From Isochrysis galbana (lineage: Eukaryota; Haptophyta; Isochrysidales; Isochrysidaceae), in contig CM030936.1 in the NCBI GenBank assembly GCA_018136815.1, forward strand, positions 1,710,569 through 1,774,568: DNA of 64,000 nucleotides, given 5' to 3'. The stretch's first letter is position 1. Each line of letters begins with the position of its first letter. The notes under the pieces are model-generated. The model ran no database searches. It worked only from the letters and a program-made list of their open reading frames with translations, and was not told where the DNA came from. Of this stretch, positions 10,368-20,414 are shown in pieces. The position numbers and the translations under genes are program-made.

Positions 10368-11274
10368 GTAGGTTGTCTACCGATTCCGTTCTAGGGGCTA
10401 TCCTGCTAGCTGTGTTCCTAGTCACCACCGCGACACCGCTTGCTGGGTCCGCTAGCTCTCCTGGGGCGCTAAACCACGACCACCCGATCATGGTGGCCGT
10501 CCTAATGGCCCGGAGGTGTGTTCTATCCTCCTACGCGTGCAGCTCATGCAAGTAGTAAGTAATTAGCATGGGCATGGGGCGAGGGGCGGGGGCGCTGGCT
10601 GCTTCTCTCACGGGCTCACGGGGGACGGGGGTGGGTAGTTCAATAGTAGCGGTAGCCGGCAACTTGAAGAATTTTGAATGCGCGCGGTGCACGCTGCGCG
10701 CGCATACACAACGTCTCACACGTGTCAGGCATGAACACAACACTCTGCACTCTGGGCATGGCAGTTGGAGCTGGACATCACAAATTATTTATGTGTTCCT
10801 ATGCCCTTTTCTTTGCGTTCCGCCCAAGCAGCACTCAAACTGCGTGCGCTAATCATGAGCAATAATCCAAGAATTTCTAATGCGCACGGTGCACGCTGCG
10901 CGCGCATACACTGTCAGACATGAACACAACACTCAGGATGAGCTAGACATCATATATTATTTAAGTGTTCCTATGCCCTTTCCTTTGCGTTCCGCCCAAG
11001 CACTCAAATTGCGTGCGCCAATCCTCAGCAAGAATCCCAACGTTGAAAGTATCACCGCCATGGCGCACTTCCTGCGAAGCCAAGGATGTTGTGCACTGTG
11101 GTGCACCGACAACGCATGGATGAGGAAAGTTTGCACACAATGACAGAAGGGCGACTTGATGTATCAAGGATCAGCACATCCGCATATCTTGGACTTAACT
11201 ATGTTCGACCCGTCGGTGCTTGTCTAGCCGTCCGATCCGCTCTCGTCACAAAAGCACTGCATGCGTCACAATAT
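10368..11274. other. Intergenic region with a ~200-bp tandem duplication
   Basis: Two diverged copies of a roughly 200-bp unit lie head to tail at about 10673-10870 and 10876-11040. Both begin near a GCGCACGGTGCACGCTGCGCGC-like palindromic stretch and end with TTTGCGTTCCGCCCAAGCA. No gene is supported. Confidence 0.6.
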
Positions 11275-11823
11275 CTACGCGACCCGTCTCCGCGATGAAG
11301 TCTGTTGGAAGACCATTAGCACCCGCCAGAACTCATCCGGCGTGACCAAGCCGTTCTGATCGAGGTCTGCCGCCTGAATCATCTCTAGGAGCTCCTCATC
11401 AGTCATCACCTCTCCCAAATCGCGCGTTACCTGCTTTAGGTTGTCGAACGAGATGCAACCACATTTGTCGAGGTCATACTGCCGGAAGGCGCGCATCACC
11501 TCCTCTCGCGAGTCGCGCTGGCTCATTGCGTTGATCAGAATCTCGAGAAACTCGTTGAAATCTATGCGGCCTGAGCCGGTTGTGTCAACTTTGGCGATCA
11601 TTGCCTTCACGTCCTCCTTCCCGGGCTCGAGGCCCAGCGCGCGCAGCACCACTTTGAGCGCATCTGGGCCGATGACTCCTGCAGTGTAGGACGTAGGGGA
11701 GGTTGGCAGTGCAGTGGGCAGGGAAAGGGCATGCAGTGCAGCGGTACCTTGGCCGTCGTTGTCGAAGAGGTCAAAGGCCTGCCGAATCTCCGCCCGCTGA
11801 GGCTCGGTGAGCTCGAACCGCAT
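11275..11823 (-). CDS. Centrin (caltractin)-like EF-hand protein, two exons
   Basis: Centrins are calcium-binding proteins of basal bodies, centrosomes and mRNA-export complexes. Exons 11823-11748 and 11678-11275 are joined across a 69-bp GT-AG intron that is also open in frame. Removing it restores the first EF loop as DNDGQGVIGPDA. The product is 159 residues with four EF-hand loops: [36 protein letters not shown] and [12 protein letters not shown]. Only the fourth has all the canonical ligands. Loops 1 and 3 lack the position-12 acid and loop 2 lacks the position-3 acid. The long basic N-terminal extension of typical centrins is missing; the start ATG gives [20 protein letters not shown] directly. 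The helix pattern and [14 protein letters not shown] strongly favour centrin over calmodulin. Confidence 0.88.
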   Translation of the reverse strand: MRFELTEPQRAEIRQAFDLFDNDGQGTAALHALSLPTALPTSPTSYTAGVIGPDALKVVLRALGLEPGKEDVKAMIAKVDTTGSGRIDFNEFLEILINAMSQRDSREEVMRAFRQYDLDKCGCISFDNLKQVTRDLGEVMTDEELLEMIQAADLDQNGLVTPDEFWRVLMVFQQTSSRRRVA

Positions 11824-12011
11824 CGAGAGGGGAGAGAGAGAGGTTGGGGGAAGCGGGTGGGCAGCTCGGCCGGGCCTCTCGGCGTGCTGCGGGGGAAGCG
11901 CAACGACCGGGACCTACACAAAAATGAGATGGGACGCGCATTTTGTCATGTAGATTGTAGAAAGGTGGAAACTGAACGGTAGGTGTACCCATATACCCAT
12001 ATCTAGGTATC

Positions 12012-12330
12012 TAGGGCGGTCAAACAGGGTCTTTTTAACTAATAGTAAGGGTTGGGCCGCATTTTTTGACCGTGGCGCGATGCTCCATAAGAACCTCCAG
12101 GAGGGGCCACCCGCCACCACGAAAATCTTCGCCAAGAAATGGTGCGATTCGCCCCCCCTCTCCCCCCTCCGTCTGCCTTCGGGGCCCGAAGCTTCGGGGC
12201 CCTCCTCTCTCTGACAGTGCCAGATCCGGCGCTGATCGATGAGGCGAGACCCGTGGGCGGCCTCAGGACGGGCCACATCGTGGCGCTCTACGTCGCGGCA
12301 AGCAGGAAAGCCCAAGATCCTACTAGAGCG
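12012..12330 (+). repeat. R1 interspersed repeat, copy 3 (deletion derivative)
   Basis: This copy begins with the same TAGGGCGGTCAAA end, in the opposite orientation to copies 1 and 2. It keeps about 160 bp of the end region, then jumps to the coding-like part (ALIDEARPVGGLRTGHIVAL), skipping about 370 bp present in copy 2. Confidence 0.6.
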
Positions 12331-13217
12331 CTATTACTATTACAGATGACCCCCCGGCCGCCGGCCCGCCGGCCCCCGGCCCCCGCCCCCCTCCCCCTCC
12401 CCCTCCTGTCATTTCTTTACCTTCTAAGTCTAGTGGGACTGTGGGACTTCTCTTCACGTGAGGGGAGGCGACGGGCCCCCTCTTTTTTTCTTCTTCTTCT
12501 CCTCACTCTCCACGCGCACGTCCCATTTATGTTAGATGTTAGTTCTCTACGTGTTACCTACTGTGAGTGCGCGTTATATGTTATTTGATGGTGATAGTGA
12601 TCGTGATAGTGATGTGTGTGAAGATGTGGAGGGATTGGGATTGTCGGATTGTCAGAGGAAATTTATCCGGTTCTGATCTGGAGAGAGCGCGAGTGTCGCA
12701 TCCGCGATCGTCGATCCTTTTGTTTTAGAAGTCGGCGTCTATCTACGTCTACGTTTCTGCTATGCCCCCTCCTCGTATAGGCTACAGTAGTCATCGTCGC
12801 AGAATCATCCTACATTCGCCATTCGCCTGCTTTGTCACCTCTCTTGTCCCTTGTCCCTTGTCGCCCTCCCACAAATGCCCATTAATGGTACATGTCCCTT
12901 ATTGTCCCTTGTCGCCCTCCCTCCCACAAATGCCCATTAATGGTACAATAACGGGCAATTTCGAGTTTCTCAGAGGGCCCAAACTCAGCACATTAACAGG
13001 TTTGGTTTGGGGCTGGGTGTGTTAGGTGTTAGCAGGTCAGATGTTGCATGTTGCCCATTACTAGGGCTATTAATGGTATTTACTTGTTACTTGTTAACGG
13101 GCTTAAGCCATAACCCAGCCCTAGCCTTTCCCCCCTTAGGGGGGGAAGTGGGTGCGGGGGTGCGGGGGTGAGACACTGTGGCGGACTAGGGGGGAGGGGC
13201 AGCTACTCACGGGCGAT
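12331..13217. other. Intergenic region, no gene; short tandem duplication
   Basis: A unit of about 50 bp ending in CCCATTAATGGTAC is duplicated at about 12845-12951. Pyrimidine-rich stretches occur at 12390-12500. No frame looks coding. Confidence 0.5.
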
Positions 13218-13812
13218 TTATTTTTTTCGTTTGAGTGAGAAACGAGATTCACGGTGGCGGCCGTCGCCGCCAGAGGCCTTCCGAGCCTCCCGGAGGTGCG
13301 GCGGCCATCGGACGCGGCTCCATGCCGCGATCAGGTGAGCTCCTTCCTCCAACACCCTTAGTGGGTGGCTTGGCGCGCTCCTCGACGTGCTCGCGCGGCC
13401 CACACCCTCACCCTCACCAGCCCTACCTCGCACGCCTGCTCTCACACACACACGCTCACGGGGGGGGGGGAGCAACCCACAGCCGCGGAACGCGAGTTTT
13501 GTGGATGTGCGGACCGGTATACATGCATAGGCACACTTATCAATCACGGCCCCGCATGCGCGAGCACGAGAGCCACACAATTCGCTGACTCGCGTGTTCC
13601 CGTCTGCATGACTATTAGGTACGAAGCGCGCACTCACCTCGAGCACGGTAGGCGGATCAGGTTCCACTTCTCGGCCGAGAATACACTGCGGAGGTGCTCG
13701 TTGACGTCCTCGTAGGCCTCCTCCCTTATCTTCTTCTTGACTGACTCGACCATACCGAAGTTGGGCAACGTGGCCAGGCCCTCGCTCCGTCGGAACTGGC
13801 AGATCCGATTCC
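13218..13812 (-). pseudogene. 3' part of a host gene whose upstream part is replaced by an LTR-type retroelement
   Basis: On the minus strand 13812-13638 is a GC3-rich open exon encoding SEGLATLPNFGMVESVKKKI and then AYEDVNEHLRSVFSAEKWNL. It ends in a good donor, GAG|GTGAGTGCG. A possible last exon, 13356-13218, continues in phase to a stop after SLKRKK, but its acceptor (CACTAAG) is weak. The open exon begins exactly where the retroelement LTR starts (13813), so the 5' part of the gene is not present here. I do not recognise the protein. Confidence 0.35.
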
Positions 13813-14460
13813 TGTCGTATTTCATACGATGACAGGCTTTTACTTCTAACCTGTGGTTTATTTTAAGCCTCAAGGTCTCGTCGATTGGTATACCGCCTCT
13901 TCTCTTGCTTACTTTCTCTCGATGTCATCAAATGTTCCATGACTGTCTTCTGTCTTCTCTCGTCCATCGGTCGTAGCTCCCCAGCGAGGTCTGCCCTCGT
14001 TGTGCCGACCCCTCTGTCGCATGTCCGCGCGTTGCTGAATTGCCCTGGTGCCGATGCCTGGCCGTCCGTCCAGGTGTGGTTAGTTTTCGCTCCGTTTGGT
14101 TTAGTTTGTGTGGTTCTGTGCCCTCAGACTTTTTTGAGTCCATGCGTTGTAGTCTCCCGTGTCTACCTCGGACCTAAGAAGCTCTCATTCTCATTCTCTC
14201 TCTCTTCCACTAGCTCGCTAGCTAGCCTCGTCCCTACTCGCCGACGCCACGCGTCGCAATCCTCCGACCGCAAGTCTACCTCATCGCTCGTAGCGCTCGA
14301 TGGCAGACACTCTCAGACCCGACTCTTACTTACTATGATCTGTCAGACATCTTCCCGCCAGCAACAATCAACGAACCTTCCACGACCGCGTCAGCTGCCG
14401 ACTCGATCGAACGGCCCTCTGCCTATGAGCCTGTAGTCATCGCGTGTTCGACAATTCCGT
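13813..14460 (+). mobile_element. LTR-type retroelement fragment, LTR/leader plus gag start, copy 1
   Basis: From TGTCGTAT at 13813 onward this matches, at about 85-90%, the minus strand of 42710-42050. It includes the LTR or leader (about 487 bp) and the first codons of a gag-like protein (ATG at 14300, MADTLRPDS-like), which is frameshifted here relative to copy 2. Homology stops at about 14460. No pol is attached. Confidence 0.6.
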
Positions 14461-15218
14461 GGGAGAGGGGGGGGGGAAGGGAGGTGGCTGGCGGACCCCC
14501 CTTTTTTGCCATAGTGGAGTGTGGGGTGTGGGGCTTAGGCGATGACGAGCGCGATACCGGAGTGGTGTGAGTCACTAGTAGCGTTGCGGACACCTTCAAG
14601 CTTCAAGAACATTTTTATAGCTATAGCTATAGCTATAGCCGAGAGCAAAGTAAAATTAAAATACCCGCGAAATTTGGTTGGGGCGGGCCCGAAACTTAAA
14701 CTTAGTGAAATGCGTGCGAAATTTCGAAACGAAATTTGGGCGGGTCCGAAACGAAACTCTGGCCTTGTCTGGGGGGGCTTGTGGGCTTGTGCCCCCCCAT
14801 GGGTGAGCCAAGTACTACTATAAACTTAGTTGACTTAGTACAGCTGATCTACTGGGAGTACACTGCTTTACTGGAGGAGGGTGACTTCTGCTCCCCTCGC
14901 CTCGCCTTTATTATTGTACGTTGCAGGCGCTCCCTCTCTTCAACTCTTCACGGCCAAGTCATACCGACTCTGATATCTTCAATTCCCTTTTTGGTGTTTA
15001 TGAAGCCCTATCTCACCCTTTCCTCCCCTTCTCTCAGCTTTTTTTGTCTTCCCCCCCCCATGATCGATGCTCTCCCTCCCTCGCTGCCTGCCCCAAGCTC
15101 CCACTTCCATCTCTCGTCGTCCCTTCTCTCCCTCTCCTCTCTAAGCTCTCTTTGCGACTTCCCCCCTCTTGCCCCCCTCACCTCCTCTTTTCGCTTCCTC
15201 CCCCCCCTTCCCCCCTCG
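14461..15218. other. Spacer and pyrimidine-rich leader of the downstream gene
   Basis: A degenerate copy of the hairpin head lies at 14800-14841 in minus orientation, beside a CATGGGGGGG-type end. From about 14890 to 15218 the plus strand is very rich in C and T, as expected for the leader of the gene that starts at 15219. The frame of that gene is open upstream, but its composition is low-complexity. Confidence 0.45.
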
Positions 15219-17764
15219 ATGCCCTCCCCGCCCGCAGGGGAGGCGGACGAAGTGGCGCTGGCGATGGCAGTGCGCCGCCACCTCTTCCTCTTCTCTCGCG
15301 CCGCCGCCGAGCTCGGCCTCTCCGAGGCTAGCTGCCGCGAGCGCTGGGCGGCACTCGAGGCGCAATGGGCAGCAGCAGAGGAGAGAGGGCCTCTTGCAGA
15401 GCAGCTCGAGCTCTCTGGCTACAATGTCCTGACCGACGAATCGCTCAAGTCGCGGATGGACCAAATCTTCGAAGACGTACGCGCCGCGCTCCCCACCATG
15501 GCGCCGATCGCACACGATGAGCGCCAGTCCAACGGACGGCCAGCGAGCGCGCCAACCGACCCAGGCAGCGATGTAGGCAAGGGCGCAGGCAGCGGCATGC
15601 AGCCGACAGCCCAGCCCAAGCAGCCGATGCGAGGGCGTGGGCGGGGCGTCATGTACTCGGGCAGGACTCAGGACTCGTCCACCGATGAGGAGGCAGATGA
15701 TGTGTCCTGGCAGCAATCGCGGCACATGATAAAAGGCCGAGGCGGCCGGCATGTGGCGCCGCCCTCGGCGCCTCGGCGACCTGCGGTGAGGGAGGCGTGG
15801 AGCGCCATGGAGGAGTCCGAGGCTGTGCTATCGGGTGAGGGCGAGAGCGACGAAGACAGCAGTGACGTCATGACCAAGACGGTCGGTCCGGTTGATACGC
15901 CCGCTGCCACTCCACATCCGAGTGCGCCAACATGGCAACCATGGTCGGCAATCGCAATCGCCATCAACGAGGAGGAGGAGCTTGCGCCGCAGCACGACGC
16001 TTGGGACTGGGAAGGTTCCGCTGTCTCAGCACGGATCAGTCAAGTGATCGAGATTGCGGCTCCAAGCACCCCTGCCGAGCGCGCAGCCAGAAAAGAGCGC
16101 GTCCGTCAGTACATGCATCTTCGCGGCGACTCGACCCCTGAGCTGGATCAGCCTCTCAGCGCTCAGATTGACAGTGGCACTCAGCGTGATTTCTTTGACG
16201 AGAAGATATGCGCTGCCTACGCACCCTTTCCCACAGTGATGCCGCCGGCATCGGATGCAAGCGCCACAACAGTGCCACCACTCACTGTATACTTTGAGAG
16301 CTTCCCACTTTCGAGTGCTGCCGACATTAGCGGCACATTGCTCGGCTTGCTGGAATGGATGGAGACGAGCGATATTAGTCCGTCTCAATTATCTGCGCTA
16401 CAGGTATTCGCGGGTGTTCCTGACGACTATCCTAGATTGGTGGCAGCCATCTCAGGCATTGTCGACGCACAAGCGGCTACAGCCATCACAGCGCGGCCCT
16501 TTCCTAGCGCAAGGCTTGAAGTGTGCCAAGAGTGGCCCGAAACGCTTCATAAGCTGAGCGAGTACTCGGTCGCATATGAGTCTTGCGTTGTGCCATCGGT
16601 CGAAGGCGCAACCGCAGTGGCCGACAATCAGGAGACTCTCCCTATCTCTGTCCTCCTCCTTAAGGATGATCTCCTTGAGAAGTGGCTTGACGGCGGTCTC
16701 GCCAAGATTCTACTTGACTTGCAAAGTGAAGTGAGTGCATGCCCCTCCCCTCATCCCATCGGAGGTATCAACAGATGCGATCGGCGCTGGAATACCATCT
16801 GTGCAGTGGATGGTTCTGAGGGTCGCTAAGGCGAGGCCGGGCTCAGCTCAGCGACTCGTGATCGCCCGCCCTTGTTTGTCACGAGCCGATTCCTCCAGCG
16901 TTGGGTGTCACTCCTTTGCGCACATTCTCTGTTGCGGCCATACAAGCTGCACCCGCGCCTCGCATATGCGCACACGGCGTACCTCATTCGCTCCATCTGC
17001 TGCTCGCCTGCGCACAGGGCCTCGATGTGGCTGGCGCTCGCCTTCTCTACATTTCTGATCCTCAACACACCTCTTCTCTTGGTCTCGACACCAGCTGTGC
17101 AAGCGGGCGTGTGCTAGCGTTGTTGGTACGTGGTAGAGAGGTCTCCGAACGCCTGCTGCGCCTAAGTGGCGCCGCCGACCCGCGCATCGCAAAGCGAATC
17201 GACCCCTCGTCCTGGCGTGCCGCCTTTGGCAAGGACCGGTTGCACAATGCGTGTGCCGCCTGTCGGCACGCTACTGCGGGCCGTCGATCCGCTGCTTTTT
17301 TCTTTGGTGGCCGGGAAGGTACGAACGCAACCGCACCCAAGATTTATTATGGTTTCGTCTCGCAGTCATCCCACGCGCTACTTGCTGCACCAGCAGCTTG
17401 CGATGTTGAGACGCTGCTCGCCAGACTCGAGAAATTCGGCCTAGACCTTTGTGCCGCCTCGCGTGTGGCCACGCCACAGCTCCAGCAAAGGCTAAGACTG
17501 CCTGCAATAGGCGGTAAAATGGGCGACGACACGGCAGACAACAGCGTGCTCGTGTTGCTTCTAAGTCGTGGAGACGCCGCGCGGCGCGCTGAGGCCGCTA
17601 TTGCTGGTACTGGCGGCTGTAGACCTACTTTGTTCGCCCCTGTGCCGGACGTAGCGCTCGACTTCCTCTTACGAAACGCCGACCCTTTGAGGACCATCAC
17701 GCGTGACACAGCACCCAACCTCTACTCGCATCTTCGCTTCTCGTTGCGAAACGAAATGATATGA
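15219..17764 (+). CDS. Large protein with two degenerate NDP-kinase-like domains
   Basis: Exons 15219-16730 and 17018-17764 are joined by a GTGAGT...CACAG intron of 287 bp, giving about 752 residues. The splice joins ISVLLLKDDLLEKWLDGGLA to GLDVAGARLLYIS, rebuilding a beta-alpha-beta start like that of a nucleoside diphosphate kinase. It continues GRVLALLVRGREVSERLLRL, then DPSSWRAAFGKDRLHNACAA, ending AAFFFGG, which parallels the NDK core. The usual catalytic HG(S/A)D motif is replaced by NACAACRHA, so catalysis is doubtful. A second, weaker copy follows (ALLAAPAACDVETLLARLEK to the stop). The first ~460 residues are disordered, with acidic and RG-rich parts. Tandem inactive NDK domains are typical of NME8-like axonemal proteins; this assignment is inferred. 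The start is the first ATG after the pyrimidine leader and is uncertain. Confidence 0.6.
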
Positions 17765-19371
17765 CTAGCATGGGCTCTCCGATGGTGTTCTCACTATCTG
17801 AGTATCGCAAAGCGAACAACACATCAATGGCTCCGATCCTCAATGCATGCAGCCACATTCAGCTCCTGCGACCCCTCAACCTATTAGCACTCATTTCACG
17901 CGCACAATCGCTACACATACTTTGACCTGCGATGCCTAAGTGGATAGTCGATAGGCCGAGATAATAATGTAGTAAATAGTGTTATGTCCTAGCCGACCCC
18001 ACACACTGATTGGACACAACGTTTCAGCCCGGGATTCCCGCCATGCCTGAAGAGCCAAGTGTCCGAGTGGTATCGGGAGCAACGACACGTAAACTCGCGT
18101 TCCGTCAAAAGAGGGCCAGGTGATAGTTTTGTTTTCGCTTAGAATGTTATGTTAGCATTGAGTTGGAAAGCGCGTGCTATCAACTTTCCCCCCACGGTAC
18201 CCCATCCCACTTTTCGGGACACGCCTAACACCTGCAGCTAAATCTTCATCTTCTTTGTCTTTTTCTCATTGTCCCCTCGCACTAACTAATTCGGAGCGGA
18301 CATGGCTGGGCGATTCGGGAGTGATAGGCTGAGGCTGAGGGAGTGGAGAGGTTTGGTATTGAGGTAGTGTTGAGAACGAGGGACGAGAACGGGAACGAGA
18401 ACGAGGCCACTAGTTGAAATGGATAAGAAAAAGACCATGCCGTCCGGCCCCGGTCGCGGTGCCAAATTAGCCGCTCTAGCCCTCGGTGACTAGTGCGGTT
18501 CTCACGTAAGCGTCTTGAGTTTTGTGATACTTTCGTACACATGGAAGTGCAAAATTACGAGTTTGACTTATGGTCCAGTGTGCATAGAACCACGCCTTGT
18601 GGAATTAGTGAGTTGGCGTCACAAGCTTCCTTGCTATTCGCTATTTGATGTTTTGTGCCTCGCATGAAGGGCCTCACTAAAAATATACCGGAGGGGGCCC
18701 GATTGTATTTCGCGCACCGTCTTTGAAGGCCTGAAATTCGGTAGTTTTCGAAAATTTCGCCGGAGAACCCCCCAATTTTGTTGCTGATCCATCCTACCGG
18801 AACCTATAGGGAGCTGCTTATTTAGCCCTTCATTTACCCATTGCACCTGGTGCCCTCCGCACCCCCATAGTGAGTGACCGGGCTAGTAGTGAGGGAAGGA
18901 AAAGGGCGTTGCTACAAAAGGGAATCCCAGTGCCGCGCGTGAATTAAAAGGTTTTTTTTACTTGAATCACACCACAAAACCGCAAGCCGCCCAATATCTA
19001 ACGGCGACGCGCCCCTCCCCGTCGCATGCACCCAGACGACGATTCGAACTCCAGGGAGAGCGGGCCCTGATCAAGTGATCGCAATCGCACATTTCACGCA
19101 CGTGGTCTTGGTGAAAGCGGATGGCCAACAATAAGCAGCTCAGTAGGGGAGACCAGAAGAATCACCGGAGTGCAGGAGAGAGAAAAAGCGCGAGATAAGG
19201 AAGGAGCGATGACATCGATCGGCAATGGTGAGCTGGAAATGTTGAGCTTGCATCGAATTACGGGGCGGAGCATAGTTTCGTAGCTATTTAGATTGGGCTC
19301 GCGAGCTTTGCGAGCGCCCTGTGCCCACTGGTTCAACAGATGGAGCGAAAAAGCCCGAGCATACTGCGTGT
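17765..19371. other. Intergenic region with retroelement scraps
   Basis: The stretch 17988-18077 matches the sequence just beyond the gag ORF at 41290-41360 (reverse complement). The stretch 18090-18135 matches 50140-50180, next to the unknown mobile ORF. The stretch 18845-18965 resembles 8790-8905. These are short, degraded pieces. No gene is supported. Confidence 0.5.
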
Positions 19372-20414
19372 CTAGTTGGCAGTGGCGGGCTCGGATTGGC
19401 GGTTGCTGATGAGGGAGAGGAAGCAATTGTAGCCAATCTGAATGCTGTTGATGTACAAGACACGCTGCGAGCTTGGGATGAAGCGGAAGTTGATTGCGTG
19501 CGCAATCGGCCAGACCTTCCAGCTGCCCGTGACCTAGCAAGCAAGGAGGTCACGTCGGTGAGCACAGGAGGGAACATGGAGCACCGCAGTTGCCGCTCGC
19601 CTCCCGCCTCAATGCAATCCTGGCGCTGAATCTCACTTGAGTCAGGAGTTCATTCCTCGTTTTGTCAATGACGTAGTCGAGTCCCTTCCACTCGAGGCAA
19701 GCGACGTAGGAGAAGAACATGATGCCGAAGATTGGGTTCCACAAGACCTGATCGATGAAAACCTTAGTGAAGACCGGCTTGGCGCCCGTGCCAGGAATGG
19801 CGTTGTCGAGCATGCCGTAAAACCAATGAGACGTGGTTCCATGCACCAAGAAGCCGAAGCTAGCCAGGCGGAAGAGCCGGTACCTAAAGTGCACGCAGGG
19901 CAATCAGAAGATCAGCACAAAGCATGCGAAGCGTCACGGGCCATGCACCTTGGACTCACCAGTCAAACTCCTGCTTTTGGATGAAGATCTGTGCGAGGAT
20001 GTCTCCGATGGCAAAACCGGTGAAGGAGGTGAGCGCCTTCATGAGCAGGGGCTTTTCGTCGAGCAGCTTCTCGTAGTTGCGCCAGACCGTCATGAGCGGG
20101 TTGACATCGTCGCCACTGTCTCCATCTCCAGCGGGGGTTGTGCTGTCTCCGGTTCCTCCAGCGCCTCCATCTCCACCGGTGGCTCCTCCGTTGTTGCCGG
20201 GGGCACAGTTTTTCGGATTAAAGCTGCGGCGCACCGAGCGCAGCGCCCTGCGCATCGAAGATCCCGTGCGGCCGAGGAGCATCTCTGGCTGCGCTGAGCG
20301 GACCGCAGGCGCCACCGGCCGGAAAGAGGGGCGAAGGGGAGAGGCGAGGAGGGCGTCTGCGGGGCTCGATGCGATCGCAAGCGCGAGGAGCAGTCGCACG
20401 CACTGACCCATCAT
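19372..20414 (-). CDS. Mpv17/PMP22-family membrane protein with organelle-targeting presequence
   Basis: Exons 20414-19960, 19883-19637 and 19533-19372 are joined across GT-AG introns of 76 and 103 bp, giving 287 residues. The mature part carries the family signature: YEKLLDEKPLLMKALTSFTG near the start, the central FYGMLDNAIPG, and WKVWPIAHAINFRFIPSSQR with a final LYINSIQIGYN helix. These are four-helix channel-like proteins of inner organelle membranes. The N-terminus is a clear signal peptide (MMGQCVRLLLALAIASSPADA) followed by an arginine-, serine- and proline-rich stretch with no acids until the glycine-rich linker. This resembles bipartite targeting to a complex plastid. A mitochondrial or peroxisomal site is the alternative. 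Start: the first of two adjacent ATGs. Confidence 0.87.

Noticed and set aside
13322..13334. Possible 13-base plus-strand start exon (ATGCCGCGATCAG|GTGAGC)
   Set aside because: It resembles the start exon at 36132, but no second exon in phase could be found, and the minus strand looks coding just beyond.
17317..17364. Possible 47-bp intron in the NDK-like gene
   Set aside because: GT and AG are present, but removing it brings an early stop. The unspliced frame is open and continuous.
19015..19080. Possible tRNA on the minus strand (GAGTTCGAATCG)
   Set aside because: The B-box match is imperfect, no A box is found at the right distance, and the arms do not pair.
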